The notes beneath the pieces are model-generated. The model did not search any database. It had not been told where the DNA came from and saw nothing but the letters and a program-made list of their open reading frames with translations. Below are positions 43,971-55,254 of a stretch of 64,000 bases of DNA, piece after piece. The position numbers were made by a program, and so were the translations under genes. Source of the DNA: Raphanus sativus (Eukaryota; Streptophyta; Magnoliopsida; Brassicales; Brassicaceae). The stretch covers positions 13,454,001 through 13,518,000 of the forward strand of contig NC_079516.1 in the NCBI RefSeq assembly GCF_000801105.2. Reading direction: 5' to 3'. Position 1 is the stretch's first letter, and each line of letters opens with the position of its first letter.

Positions 43971-45966
43971 TGATGAAGTTGAGCTCCTTTTTACTTTGGT
44001 GCATATATATTTCTGTGTCTCTATATATGTTTGTGTTTTAGTATCTAGATTGGTTCCAAGAGTGATGTAAGAGTATCGTTAGTGTTGAAGTTAAAACTAG
44101 GGTTAGGGTTTAAGAATCTTGTCTTAAAGGTTTGTTTCATGAAGTTTTTGTTTTTGTGGGAGATCAAGATTTACTACTGTTTATTGTCGTTGCTAATTGT
44201 GTAATGTGTTACAACAAATGTGGTTAGAAAATTGCTTAAGCTGTCACCTTTGTTTTTAATAAAATGATTCTGTACAGACTTCTTCTTTTAAAAAAAATTA
44301 ACCTTTATTCATCTTTTTCTTCTCTGTATATGTTTGGTTTATCATTTACAGATAGACAAAAGAATTGTACGTGAGTGTGATTGTTTAGCTGAAAACGAAT
44401 TAGATGTATTGTGCTTCGCGTCTATATTTGAATGAGAGGACAGAGGAATAAGTACACAAGGACAAATGATGCAGCGTCATCACTACTTTCCTTTTCCGCT
44501 TTAACGTTGGTTTTTTTACGTTTTCATTAAGCATTAGTTTTTATGTTTTCTTTAGAGATAAGTATTAAGACTTAAGGATAAGTGTTCGGTCATAATCCAT
44601 AAGGACTTAGGACTTCTCATCATTGTATATATAGTGATCTCTTGGCTTGTAAGAGACACACGATTATTGATTTATAAAACAGAGCTTTCGCTTTAAACTT
44701 TTGATCACGGCTAGTTCATTAGTTGAACTCAACGGATTTAAGTTCATAGGTTCTTTTGGGGATTCTCAGACTAAACAATTGATCCTATATCTATCGGTTA
44801 CTATCCTTGACTCTATCAACAAACCAGCTGTGTCTTTTGTCTGAACTCTTCAACTTGTATTGCCTTCTTGTTTGATAAAAATTTATGTCATGTGTTTATG
44901 GACTTTTGGTTTACTCTTGAAAGTTAAAACCATAATGCGACATAATCATTTCTAAATAACATGCTTATAAGTTAGCTGTATAAAAAATAGGCTTACAAGC
45001 TCTTACAAAATGAAGAAAAATAGTTAGAATGTGATTAGCTTTTCAAATTGTATGTGGCGGATCCATAATCATCATTTCTAATTTTAACCATGTGTTTATA
45101 TGAGTTCAAGATAAGTACCCTTGAACATGAGTTCAAACTAACTACATTCAGTTGATTGGCATAAAAATGACTATTATAATGTAGTTTTGGTGAAGGACAG
45201 ACACAAGGTTATCTGCTGAGTATGTATCGAAATTAATAATTTATCTATCACAATTACATTTTGACGAATACTATCAAAGTGATCAGATGGGTTTCTGTTG
45301 ACAAAACCAAAGAATTTGATAGACTAATTACTTAGGTCGCACTAACTAATCAAAGAATCAAATAAATTTTGCCATAAAGAAGAATCTACTAATGGAAATA
45401 TCCCAAGTAAAAGTTGGTGTTTCTGTTTCTTAATTAAGTAATAGAGTAATTAATACTCTGTTGAAGTATAATATAATGCAAAATAAGTATAGGTGTGGGA
45501 TCTTAAGTTCTTAAGTAATCAACTCGTAACAAAACACCCGTACATTTTATTGTCGAATCGTGTAAATGACCCAACCCTCAATAAACTGTTATGGTCCAAT
45601 CCGTTTCCACCAAAAACAATTTCCACATGTTGGCACATTAATAATACATAATATTAACGTTCATTTGTATATACAATGCATTCTGGACCGACACACACGT
45701 AAGTAACTAAATAGCCTCTCAATCACCTCCCTCTACTATACCGTATTAAATGTTACCAAAAGTTCAGAACTAACCTCATTATAGAGATGTCTTGGCAAAC
45801 TATGGGTTAAAACTTACGAGTCTTTTTAGTTTTTATGAATTATTTTAATTGTTCTTTTAATTGAACTTGTAGGGAGCCCAAAAAAAAAGAATGAGCCGGA
45901 ATATGTTTTAATGCAATCTCACACATTAAAGAGATGAACTTATCCTTTGAGGAAAAAAGAAAAAAG
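43971..45966. other. intergenic; possible solo LTR remnant near 44560-44820
   Basis: 44560-44820 has LTR-like order: a block with repeated 'GGACTTAGGA' type sequence, TATATATAG, then 'TTGGCTTGTAAGAGACACACG' transcribed-like region and 'TAAAACAGAGCTTTCGCTTT'. No terminal TG/CA pair or target duplication was found, so this stays tentative. Otherwise AT-rich, no genes. Confidence 0.3.
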
Positions 45967-45981
45967 AGTACGATTGTTTTT

Positions 45982-46911
45982 TTCTTTTTTTTCCGTCAAG
46001 TTTTTAATTAATAAAAACAGGCCAAGCCCAGTACAACATCCGAAACCTAAGAACTATTACAATGGACAAAAACCCAAAAACCCAGCGGGCAAAAACAACT
46101 ACACTAACTGGCCCAACGGCCCAACCCAAATAAACCACACAGACACCACGCATCACCTCGTGCTCGCAACCCCGCCACGCGTAGGCTCTCTGACCACACG
46201 CTAGGCGCGTCACCCGCTCCTCTCCTCGAGATCTGAAACATCACATCACCGTTCACAGAATCGATGCTTGCCGTAGACTTCGCGGCGACCACCGTTTCGC
46301 CGGATCTCAACAAGAGTGGAGCGCTTGTATCTCTCATCTTCGTCTATTCTTCCCCGGAGAGTTTCACCGGAACCATACTGCGCTCACCTAGAGGAAAAAA
46401 CTAGACACCAAACACCAACTTTAAAACAACCCGCCGTCGCTTTTTTCATCGGATAAAGCCATAAGACCATCAAGCTCTCAACCGAACGCGACGCCAACAT
46501 AACCACCGCGAACTTAACAGAAAACCCTAAAACTTCCACCATAGCCGTCGCCAAAACGCAAGGACCGTTTGACACGGAAATCAAGAGCCGACCGTTCGTC
46601 CTAGTCGGAAAGGCGCAACGACGGAGACTTTAGCCGGCCGTCCATCGAAAGGAAGTGCGACGCCGGAATCAAAGATAAAAACAAGAAGCAAAAGAGAAAA
46701 ACTATACTAGATCGAAGAGAAAACAAGAGAAAGCAACAGAAAAACACAGAGACCGGATCGACGGTGGCTGTGGGAGCCCATCCGGGAGCCTACCCATCGG
46801 CCGGAGATTATAACTCACGGTGGAGGAAACTAGAGAGAAGGCAGAGAGAAAACCGAGAGAGAAGTTTGATACGTTTCTATGGTTAGTGTCATTCTTGTAG
46901 TGTGATTTTTT
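45982..46911 (-). mobile_element. Sadhu-like non-coding retroelement with 15-bp target duplication
   Basis: Flanked by AGTACGATTGTTTTT (45967-45981 and 46912-46926). The left edge is a T-rich tail, i.e. poly(A) on the minus strand. The ~930-bp body is markedly more GC-rich than its surroundings and has no long reading frame. Its minus-strand 5' end is CT-rich (TTTCTCTCTTCTCTC type). Size, tail, long duplication and lack of coding capacity fit the Sadhu family of crucifer retroelements; it could instead be a large SINE or a non-coding LINE fragment. Confidence 0.65.
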
Positions 46912-46926
46912 AGTACGATTGTTTTT

Positions 46927-47991
46927 GGTCGAATATGTTTTTATTTCTACTTAACTTCAATAATAGTTTACCTCGCGGTTAAATTGAAACCATAACGAAC
47001 TACGGCGCCAAAATAAACCATACCAAATGGACTTAATACGGGCTTAATGGGCCAGGCTTCGTCTCATCAAACGAGTGAAGAGAGGCAAACGCCATGATGT
47101 GTGTGAGAAAGAGGAATCAAATGAAATTTAAATTGTATTCCGTTTTTGTTGTTAGAAAAAGAGTCTATATCCTCTCCGTTTATGTGTTCTTGGTGTTTCA
47201 TCAACTGTGATATGCACCAAGTGCTTCTTAAATCGACTTGAAACCATCCCTTTATAATCAATTCACAAGTTTTTCTTATTGCACAAAAATGACATGAAGT
47301 ATCAGTATCAATGAAGATGTTGCATGCCCAAGGTCAACATGCAGAAATTAGATAAAACATATATATTATTTGTGATGATGGTGGAACAATCTTAAACACA
47401 GTTTTTTTTCTTCTCTTGTAGTTAGTTGACGAAGCATCCAGTTTGGTCTAGGATTGTTGTGGAGACATGAAATCTCCATATAGAAACAGAGGAAGGAGAA
47501 GTAAGTCAACTCAGATGAGTCCCAACTCCCAAGAGTTTCTCCTCTTAGGGATTGAGTTCGTTCGACTCACACAAAGTGTGTTTAACTTTGACGCCAGTCT
47601 AGCAATTTTAATACTGATGAGAGAGGTGGAAGAAGATAAGCATCAGAACTAGGAAGAAAGGCAACAAGTCCCTGTCTTCATCTGAAAGTCGTTGACTTTG
47701 GTTGGTGGAGTGTCTTTTACTGACCAAACAAAACTAACCGCCACTGAAAGTGATCAATGATAAGACACATTTCCTTGTACCAAACGTTTAAAATTCCTGA
47801 ATTGCCCATCCACCTAAGGAGAAATGAGTATCTTTGCGTCATCTTCACAAAACCTTTGTTGCTTTCCTGTAACCACACGATTCCTATGGCTCATCTAACA
47901 ATACCCCTTTAACTGCAATAGAGAAAGAAAAGAAGAGAGGGAGAGAGATTTGTTAGATCGTACTGAAGTTTTGTCTTTTGTATCCGTGATC
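46927..47991. other. upstream region of the F-box/LRR gene
   Basis: No gene recognised. Holds a 57-bp copy of the downstream gene's intron 1 sequence (47345-47401) and a purine-rich leader before the ATG at 47992. Confidence 0.45.
47345..47401 (+). repeat. 57-bp copy of F-box/LRR intron 1 sequence, lacking the MITE
   Basis: AAATTAGATAAAACATATAT through GATGGTGGAACAATCTTAAA matches 48495-48534 plus 48879-48892 in intron 1, but without the 337-bp element found there. It is the unoccupied version of the insertion site. Confidence 0.75.
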
Positions 47992-49854
47992 ATGGCTTCG
48001 GTCTGCGTTAACGATGCGTTAAACGACGACGAGCTGAGATGGGTATTGTCCAAGCTAGACAGAGACAAGGACAAGGAAGTGTTTGGTCTCGTCTGCAAGA
48101 GGTGGCTTCATCTGCAGAGTACGGACCGGAAGAAGCTGGCGGCACGTGCCGGTCCTCACATGCTCGGCCGTCTCGCCTTCAGGTTCACTCATATCGTCGA
48201 GTTGGACTTCTCTCAGTCAGTCTCCAGGTCGTTTTATCCAGGTGTCACAGATTCTGACCTCACTGTCATAGCCGAGGGATTCAAGTGCCTCAGAGATCTC
48301 AATCTGCACAACTGTAAAGGTTCTCTTCTGCCTTGAATTGAATGAACTAAAGTACATGTGTTAGATTTGAGTTCTTCTTTAGCTCATTATATTGTTATGG
48401 TCATGGATGTTTCTTTAGTACTAGATGTTTTGTCTGAATATCATAGGGTCTGTAGTTATCCTATTTGTTTTCACAACTAGACCTTTCTATTAAGAAATCA
48501 GATAAAGCTTATATATGTTGTCATGATGGTGGAAGACTAGGCCTGCAAGTTTGGGTTAATATTCGGTCGGTTAATTCGGTTAGTTTGGTTTGGCATAAAT
48601 TTCGCCGAATTAAACCTATTTTTTAGTTCGGTTCGATTTTTGGTTAGTGCAGTTTCAAAAATTTCTACCAAGTGAACTCGGTTAAATTGGGGTTTAAATT
48701 GGTTTAAAAAAATAATCGGTTAATAGGTTCAGAATTTTAGTTAAGATCAGTATAGTTTTTCAGAAAAAATAGAAAACTAAACTAACCGAAAACCAAATAT
48801 TTCTAATTGCTGAATCGAACCGAAAATCAAACTTTTTGGTTCAGTTCGGTACGTTAATAACCGCAGTCCTAGGTGGAACAATCTTAAACACAGAGATTTC
48901 TTACATTTGCATCTTTCTGTGTAATGATTTTTACTTCTTGGAACAGGTATTACAGATACTGGATTAGCCTCAGTTGGAAGGTGTCTTTCTTTACTGCAGT
49001 TTCTTGATGTATCATACTGCAAAAAGCTCTCAGACAAAGGTGTATCAGCTGTTTCACAAGGCTGCCATGACCTAAGGGCATTGCATCTATCTGGTTGTCG
49101 TTACATTACCAACAAGTCTCTAAAATCACTCTCTGAGAGATGCCGTGACTTGGAAGCTCTCGGGCTTCAAGGCTGCACCAATATCACTGATTCAGGCCTT
49201 GCGAGTCTTGTGAAGGGATGCAGAAAGATAAAAATGTTGGATATCAATAAATGCAGCAATGTAGGAGATGCTGGAGTGTCCTGTGTAGCCAAAGCTTGTG
49301 CATATTCACTCAAGACGCTCAAGTTGCTGGACTGTTACAAAGTTGGGAACCAATCTATAACGTCTCTTGCTCAGTTTTGCAAGAGTCTAGAGATTCTGAT
49401 CATCGGTGGATGCAGAGACATCTCTGATGAATCTATGATATTACTGGTAGATTCTTGCAAAGACAGTCTCAAGAACCTGAGGATGGATTGGTGCTTGAAC
49501 ATATCCGACTCTTCCCTTACTTGTATTCTTAAGCAGTGCAAGAACTTGGAGGCTCTTGATATTGGTTGCTGTGAAGAGCTTACAGACCATGCTTTCCTGG
49601 ATTTGGGGGGTGGTGATGTTTTGGGTTTGAAGGTCTTGAAGGTGAGTAACTGTCCGAAGATCACAGTGAAAGGGATAGGCAAGCTTTTGGAGAAATGTAA
49701 CTCCCTTGAGTACCTAGATGTAAGGTCTCTTCCACATGTGACAGAGGTAAGATGTAGTGAGGCTGGCCTCGAGTTCCCTAAATGTTGTAAAGTTAACTTC
49801 TCTGGAAGTTTAACCGAACCAGATGTTCTGCTGGGATACTCTGGTGTGCCCTAA
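47992..49854 (+). CDS. F-box/LRR (RNI-like) protein, At5g23340 type
   Basis: Two exons, 47992-48319 and 48947-49854, 411 residues. An F-box-like N-terminus (DDELRWVLSKL, VFGLVCKRWLHLQS) is followed by about eleven cysteine-containing leucine-rich repeats with the recurrent pattern C-x-x-ITD-x-GL / LDIxxC (for example LEALGLQGCTNITDSGL). By family, it would be a substrate receptor of an SCF ubiquitin ligase, binding Skp1-like ASK through the F-box. The C-terminus PHVTEVRCSEAGLEFPKCCK matches the Arabidopsis protein; the last six residues (GYSGVP) extend slightly past it. Start chosen at 47992 (MASVCVNDAL); the in-frame ATG at 47950 would add 14 residues not present in the relative. Intron 1 carries a MITE. 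Confidence 0.93.
48535..48871. mobile_element. 337-bp hAT-like MITE in F-box/LRR intron 1
   Basis: The flanks carry GGTGGAA on both sides (48528-48534 and 48872-48878). Termini TAGGCCTGC and (reverse complement) TAGGACTGC are inverted repeats, with three extra bases at the left junction. The inner parts are GGTTCGGTT/AACCGAA inverted arms, so the element can fold back on itself. No coding capacity. Confidence 0.8.
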
Positions 49855-50144
49855 ACCCTTAATGATCTCTCTCTTTCTCTCTGTGTGTCTTGTGTATGAG
49901 TGTCATCATGGCTTATGTACTCATTTCATTTCTTTTGTGATGTACTGGTGCAAAAGAGAAATATGAATCAAGAAAAACATATGAGATCAAGCTAAATATT
50001 TCAATATCTTGCTCTTGTCAACAATGGATAACAAAAGGGTTAAAAGCTAAAATAAAAAGAGTTTGTACAATATCGTCTGACTTTTCTAGGCTCTCTCCTA
50101 ATTAGAAATAGAAATAAAATATTTCCTCTTCAGCCTTAGGCTTG
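49855..50144. other. convergent 3' ends
   Basis: The F-box/LRR gene (plus) and GRAM gene (minus) converge here. Part of this spacer (about 49960-50075) has a duplicate at 55255-55560. Confidence 0.6.
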
Positions 50145-50801
50145 TTATTGCTCCAAGCTCATAGAAAGCGCTTGCTGAAGACAGTTGAAAGCTTTCTTGT
50201 TGTTCAAGAAACCCATGAACCAGAACTCAAAGCCATCTACAGTGACTACTTCTAGGTATTTCTGAGATGGCTTCTTCGTGTCTACACTCTGGTTCACTCC
50301 ATTGATCTTGGACAATGGGATTGACACTTTGTAGTGAACCCTGGTTAGATCTCCCTGAGGTGAAGACACTTTGATCGATCTTTCGCTGCAGAAAGCAATC
50401 TTCTTTGATGAGATGAAGAGTAAGCCTGCGATGGGACCTGCGGTTGTGGATAGGTAACACTGGTACACCTTGAAGAGTTTCTCTTCATCGTAGACTTTGA
50501 AGAGCCGTTTGTAAATTTTCTCTAAGCCTCCCATTTGAAGGATCTTAGCTCCTAAGGATAGCTTTCTCTTGACTGTTTCAGTCAACTTGGGCCCTAACTT
50601 GCTCTGATCTCTCGTTCCGTTTGTGAAGCTATCGGTTTTCTTCTTTCTAAGGATTGATTTTTTCTTCATTTGTTCAGATTTTTTGGAAGAAGTTGGGATT
50701 TGGAGCTTGTTGATGGAAGCTAGGTCAGACAAGTAATCTGATGGAGCAGTCTTGGCTGCTGGAAGTGCAAGAACTTGTCTGTGGAGTGTGCTCATTGTCA
50801 T
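50145..50801 (-). CDS. GRAM-domain protein, GEM-like / ABA-responsive family (At5g23360/70 type)
   Basis: Single exon, 218 residues from the ATG at 50801 (a second in-frame ATG two codons later is also possible). A Lys/Ser-rich N-terminus (SKKSEQMKKKSILRKKK) precedes the family block KLGPKLTETVKRKLSLGAKI. The GRAM domain follows at about 96-174, with QCYLSTTAGPIAGLLFISSK and SIPLSKI. The end is FEFWFMGFLNNKKAFNC. GRAM domains bind phosphoinositides or proteins at membranes; in Arabidopsis the GEM-like relatives act in hormone-responsive and reproductive development, and several respond to ABA. A 3'-half copy sits 5 kb away at 55575. A TTTAAATA box on this strand at 50893-50900 lies about 95 bp upstream. 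Confidence 0.92.
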   Translation of the reverse strand: MTMSTLHRQVLALPAAKTAPSDYLSDLASINKLQIPTSSKKSEQMKKKSILRKKKTDSFTNGTRDQSKLGPKLTETVKRKLSLGAKILQMGGLEKIYKRLFKVYDEEKLFKVYQCYLSTTAGPIAGLLFISSKKIAFCSERSIKVSSPQGDLTRVHYKVSIPLSKINGVNQSVDTKKPSQKYLEVVTVDGFEFWFMGFLNNKKAFNCLQQALSMSLEQ

Positions 50802-50892
50802 TTTGCAGGATTGAGTAGTGATCTTGATCTTGAGAGAGGGAGAGAGAGAGATTGTGAGATATGGTGATGATGAAACCGTGTGGTGGGAAGGT

Positions 50893-50900
50893 TATTTAAA
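50893..50900 (-). promoter_or_regulatory. possible TATA box of the GRAM gene
   Basis: TTTAAATA on the minus strand, about 95 bp before the start codon, with CT-rich leader in between. Confidence 0.4.
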
Positions 50901-50901
50901 G

Positions 50902-51831
50902 GGAAAGACAAAGAGACAAGAGGCAGTTAAAATATATCTCTGAATCGTTGAGACTTGACCTTTGTGGTAATGGATGAGTCATGGATGGGTCATCAAGACA
51001 CACATAAAGCCACTTTCTTGGAGGTAAAGCCTTTACCGTAAAGGCAATGAGAAGATCAAGCATATCCTCTATTTTTCCTTTATTGTTTTCAAAACAAATC
51101 AATTATATAGTTAAAGGAGACATAGGTTTGCAGTTTCTAAATCTATCTAAGACCCACAACTGGTAAAGTAATCTCAAGAACGTATGAAATGTTAGATTTT
51201 GTTTTTGTTTTTTTCCAAATAACAGAACATATATATAAATACAATTTCATGGATTATCTTCCAATGTCTCGAGACATTTATAAGTTTCTAGTTAATATAT
51301 TGAAATTTGCCATGCAAATTGATTGTCCATATGATTTTAGAATGTCGAAAAAGTGAAAAAAGAAAAAAAAAGTTAAAGAAGGAAAGATGATCCATGCAAT
51401 GACGTTAGTCTCCGATAAGCTTTTTTACCTACAAGTTGGCAAAATAGAAAACTTTTTTGCTTTTCTTTTCCTTTTTTTAGCCTGATTTTATTTTTTCGCA
51501 TATATCTACATATGGAGAGGAGATAATATATGTTTCCTAATTAACTGGAACATTAAAAATCAAATATTACGTAACACTTTTTGAATAGGTGAGAGCAAAT
51601 TGAGCCATGCAGAAGCGGCCGTCGTGGCTTTGGACCTTTCTGCGTTGGCATTGCTACTTTCTGATGCCTTTATTTCTTTATTGTCATGCTACGATCAGAA
51701 AGATCGGTTTAGATAAATCTGTAAATAAAGAAGCAAAAACAATACTTAAATAAAACACAAAAAGAAGATCCATTTAAATTGGATCCCACCATATAATATA
51801 CATGTTACTTCATCAATTCGTCAGTCAACCG
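50902..51831. other. intergenic upstream of the GRAM gene
   Basis: AT-rich, no gene, no recognised repeat termini. Confidence 0.45.
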
Positions 51832-51913
51832 GGCTTCGTAGCCTGATGGTAATGGAACCTCGGCTGAGGTGCCCGCCACCCAGCTTCGAAACCCGGCCAC
51901 AGCGATTTAACAT
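51832..51913 (+). mobile_element. tRNA-derived SINE head
   Basis: TAGCCTGATGGTAATGG resembles an RNA polymerase III A box. AGCTTCGAAACCC, about 40 bp later, resembles a B box. The segment does not fold into a full tRNA cloverleaf and has no anticodon arm of normal form, so it is read as a SINE 5' region. No clear tail or duplication found. Confidence 0.5.
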
Positions 51914-52110
51914 CCTTACAATGATTTGTTAAGTCATTGAATGATTTGGCAGTTGTTATTAAGACTAAATTCAAAGAAAGAATATAATATGTCACAATGA
52001 CATTTAAGAAGCATAGATGTAATTTTATTTGAAGTAGGTTTTTGCCAAACCCTGAATTATATTCATTTTTTTGTGCACCGAATTGTATTCAATAAAATGT
52101 TGTATATGTT

Positions 52111-53995
52111 TGTAATACTCCGATTTTCTAAAATAATATAATAAATAATAATCTCATAAAAGTCTCTATTTATTAATTCTCAAAAGTCAAACTCAAAACC
52201 ATAATCCAATAATAGCATAAATAAAATAAATCCCGGAAAATATCGATAAAAGCATAAAACCGAAGTCTGAAAATAAGAATAAAACTCCCAAAGCACCAAT
52301 CCGAAAGCAATCACTCCTGCTCGGCTACCTCACCTGAAAGGGGGAAAAAGAGGGTGAGTAACAGGGAAGTCACTCAGTGAGGTATGGGATGCTAATCCAC
52401 AAACCACTGACTTAAGTAAACAGAACTCCCGCTATGGAAGTTTAGCTCTAACATGAACAAGCAAGACGCCTAAAGCATCACACACAACAAACACTGCGCT
52501 GATAGTGCATAGATATACCACACACTCCGCATCTCCGCATATGGATATACATATGTGGCGTCGCTAGTACAGTCTGTCTCTGTACCCCCGCCCTCGATCG
52601 CTGCGTCAGATGCAAACGTCTCTGCACCACGCACCACACAAATTGCGTCGCTAGCCCAGACGTCTCTGAGCCCCCGCCCCTCCACAGTGGCGTCGCTAGT
52701 CCAGGCATCCCTGAACCCCCGCCCTCGCACATAGTCCCTACTATAACTATGTATATACATATATATATCTCATATCTCATCATCACACAATCCAATCAAT
52801 GGTTGAATCCTCTAGACCACTAATTCCGGTTTGCAATAAATAAACTAACTACCAAGCAAGGACTCAAGCAGACACATTTCATGTTTCGAAGTCTAAACCT
52901 ACCATAGAAGGAATTCTACACTGGTACGTAATTTATGGAGTAGACCCTCACCTTTGCCACGGGTTCTAAAGATAACCTGAGAAAACACATAATGAACATT
53001 GACGACTTTGAAACAGCAACTCCGGAACTCTCTGAAGATAAATGAATGTGATGATTCTGGCAGAACTGAACTCTAAAAACAACGGATGAATATCTCGAGA
53101 ACTGACCGTTAACTTTTCAATCCGTACGGTCAGAATGTAGTCCTAGATGTCCTCTGTCCATGGACACTATTTGATTAACCAAATTAACTTCTCCTCCAGG
53201 CTGGTCGCAAACGAAGACTGCAGTAATACCTCTCGCGAAAACAAACACAACTTTCAGAAAATTACTCTAAATGACAATCCGCTTCTTGGAGACGATAGAT
53301 AAAAGAGTGAACTACTTACTAACAAATTTCCAGATTGAAATCTTTCATTTAGGTCGGCCGTTTGGCCTTTATGCTGAGACTGGTCGGAACTGTATCTGCA
53401 TCACTAAAGCTTCAGCTTATCCTTGGCCAAGAAGCAAAGTCGATAACTTTCCAACCGTGCCTTGGTTTTACGATCGGGAAGATGATAAGGAAAGCTGACA
53501 ACGAGATCTTTCTGATGATATCTCGCTCGTTTGCTGGTTCTTCTAGATCAACGGGAAAACACCGATGAAATTGACTATCGGCGGATCCGATCTACAACGA
53601 GTAGCCCCAAAGAAATGTCCATAACTATTAGATGAAAAATCCAAATGATGATCCGCTTTCTGATAAACATAGATCTATGAGTGTAGAACATAACCTCAAA
53701 AGTTGGATTCGAAATACTCAGTTTTGATCGATCGTTCTTCACTTCTCCATAAACGTGTCTAATGAGCTTTAATCTCTCTTCTCAAATGGTGTGAGGGCTC
53801 CTCTTTCATGGTGGCTGGAGATGGAGAAGAAGATGGCTTAGAGAAGGTTGAATCTCCACTGACGGCACATAGCTTTAGGTTTTTAGGAGACTTATACTTA
53901 ACAATTTAATATATAAGTAATTGGTTTATTGTCTTGGCCCAAATTTTAAATCAAACCGAATATCAATTTCGGTTTAAAGAATTCGGGTCGTTACA
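52111..53995 (-). mobile_element. solo LTR, 1885 bp, perfect 5-bp target duplication
   Basis: Minus-strand ends TGTAACGACCCGAATTC and CGGAGTATTACA give a TG...CA unit with short terminal inverted repeats (TGTAA/TTACA). It is flanked by ATGTT at 52106-52110 and 53996-54000. No gag-pol coding inside. A 5-bp duplication around a single LTR-like unit is what LTR-LTR recombination leaves. The TGTAACGACCC start is common in plant LTR elements. Contains the tandem block at 52557-52734. Confidence 0.8.
52557..52734. repeat. four ~44-bp GC-rich tandem units inside the solo LTR
   Basis: Units starting GCGTCGCTAG (or a variant) at about 52557, 52602, 52645 and 52690, each containing CCCCCGCCC or a degenerate form. 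The array is far more GC-rich than the rest of the LTR. Confidence 0.75.
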
Positions 53996-54136
53996 ATGTT
54001 AGTATGTATTTTGGGGTAAAGGATATGCAATTAATGTAGCCATGATTGGTTAATAGTATTTACCCATGGTAACATCCTACTCTAATGTTCTGACAAATAG
54101 TTGAGAACTTCATATTTTATACGATTTCTCAATCAG

Positions 54137-54715
54137 ATTTTTTTTTGCATCACCCATTTATTTTGTAGAGATCATGGAATTTCTTTGACTCAATATATAA
54201 AACCATATTATATGTACCGTCACAACCCATTCAATTTGAAGCTTTATAGTAGTGTTCATCATCTTCGGGGTCCATGTCCTTACTCGGATAAGATACTTTG
54301 ACTTACAGCATCATTATTGCACAAACCCACTTGGGTTTCTAATTTTTTTTCTTTTATCCGAATTAAAAAATAAAATAAAATAAAATAAAATAAAGTTGAA
54401 CCAACCGCAGACCGTCACGTGTCGTAGGGTCCGCAATCAGTAAAAAGAAACTGTTCTTTTATTCACGATTTTGCGTGGAATTTGTTTGTGTTTTGTGGGG
54501 TTCACCTTCCCTTTTTGTCTTAAAAATCTCCAAGAGAAACCGCATTATTAATGCTCTTATAATATACGAGCAATTCAATATCAATATGTATGTCGGCACG
54601 TAATTATGAGTAAAAAGTATTATTCGGTGGGGATTAGGAAATGGTCATCGATTGGTCAAAGAAAAGTTAAAAACAAATAAAAGGGAGCGAAAAAAGAAGA
54701 CGGGTCACTTTCAAA
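54137..54715. repeat. diverged duplicate of the region downstream of HMGB6
   Basis: 54137-54307 and 54588-54715 match 60603-60748 and 60748-60875 in the same order (for example TTTTTTTTGCATC-CCCATTT, GAAGCTTTATAG against TAAGCTTTATAG, TGGGGATT, GGGTCAC). An extra 280 bp in this copy includes an (AAAAT)n run at 54364-54393. Confidence 0.65.
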
Positions 54716-55254
54716 TATGTAATTAAATAGTTTATCCTGAATCGTTAACATTTTCTGACGTGTGTGTGATCAAATTGAACATTAACACAATGTCTATAAA
54801 AATAAAAGGTAAATGTGACGTGAGAAACGATTTGCCTTAGCCTAAAAGAAATATTTGGTCATCGGAGGATTCCCTGCTTTTCTCTGCATGTAAATGGGGT
54901 TGGCCTTGCCATGCACTCTCTCTTGTGCATTTTCATTTCCACGTAGGTTTTGTTCAGCACTAGATCTTTGAAGACTCTGATTCTCTATGTAAATACAATG
55001 AAGCAAAATGTGTGTTATCCTAAATCTTTTGTTATGATCAATGAACCTCTTTGATTTGCTTTTTGTTAAAATGGAAGAAGCTTCCTCGTTTCTTAAGCCC
55101 CATTGTTGGTTTATTTGTCTTAGGGGGAAGATCGATGTTCCTGTACATCTCAAAAGATTTTAAAATGCTTGGAGATCCAGATTATTATATGGTCTTATAT
55201 ACCCATTTCATTATATTTTCTTTGGGCATGTTATGGTTCAAAATAGAACTGTGA
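54716..55254. other. no gene recognised
   Basis: Short open stretches at 54842-55153 (minus) and 55051-55254 (plus) lack recognisable motifs. Lies between the two duplicated blocks. Confidence 0.4.

Noticed and set aside
45947..46584. Several 66-85 codon frames in the GC-rich island
   Set aside because: They overlap on both strands within the Sadhu-like element and share no family motif.
51832..51913. Possible tRNA gene
   Set aside because: A and B boxes are present but no complete cloverleaf or normal acceptor stem; read as a SINE.
52470..52795. Two ~100-codon minus-strand frames
   Set aside because: Generated by the 44-bp GC-rich tandem units in the solo LTR.
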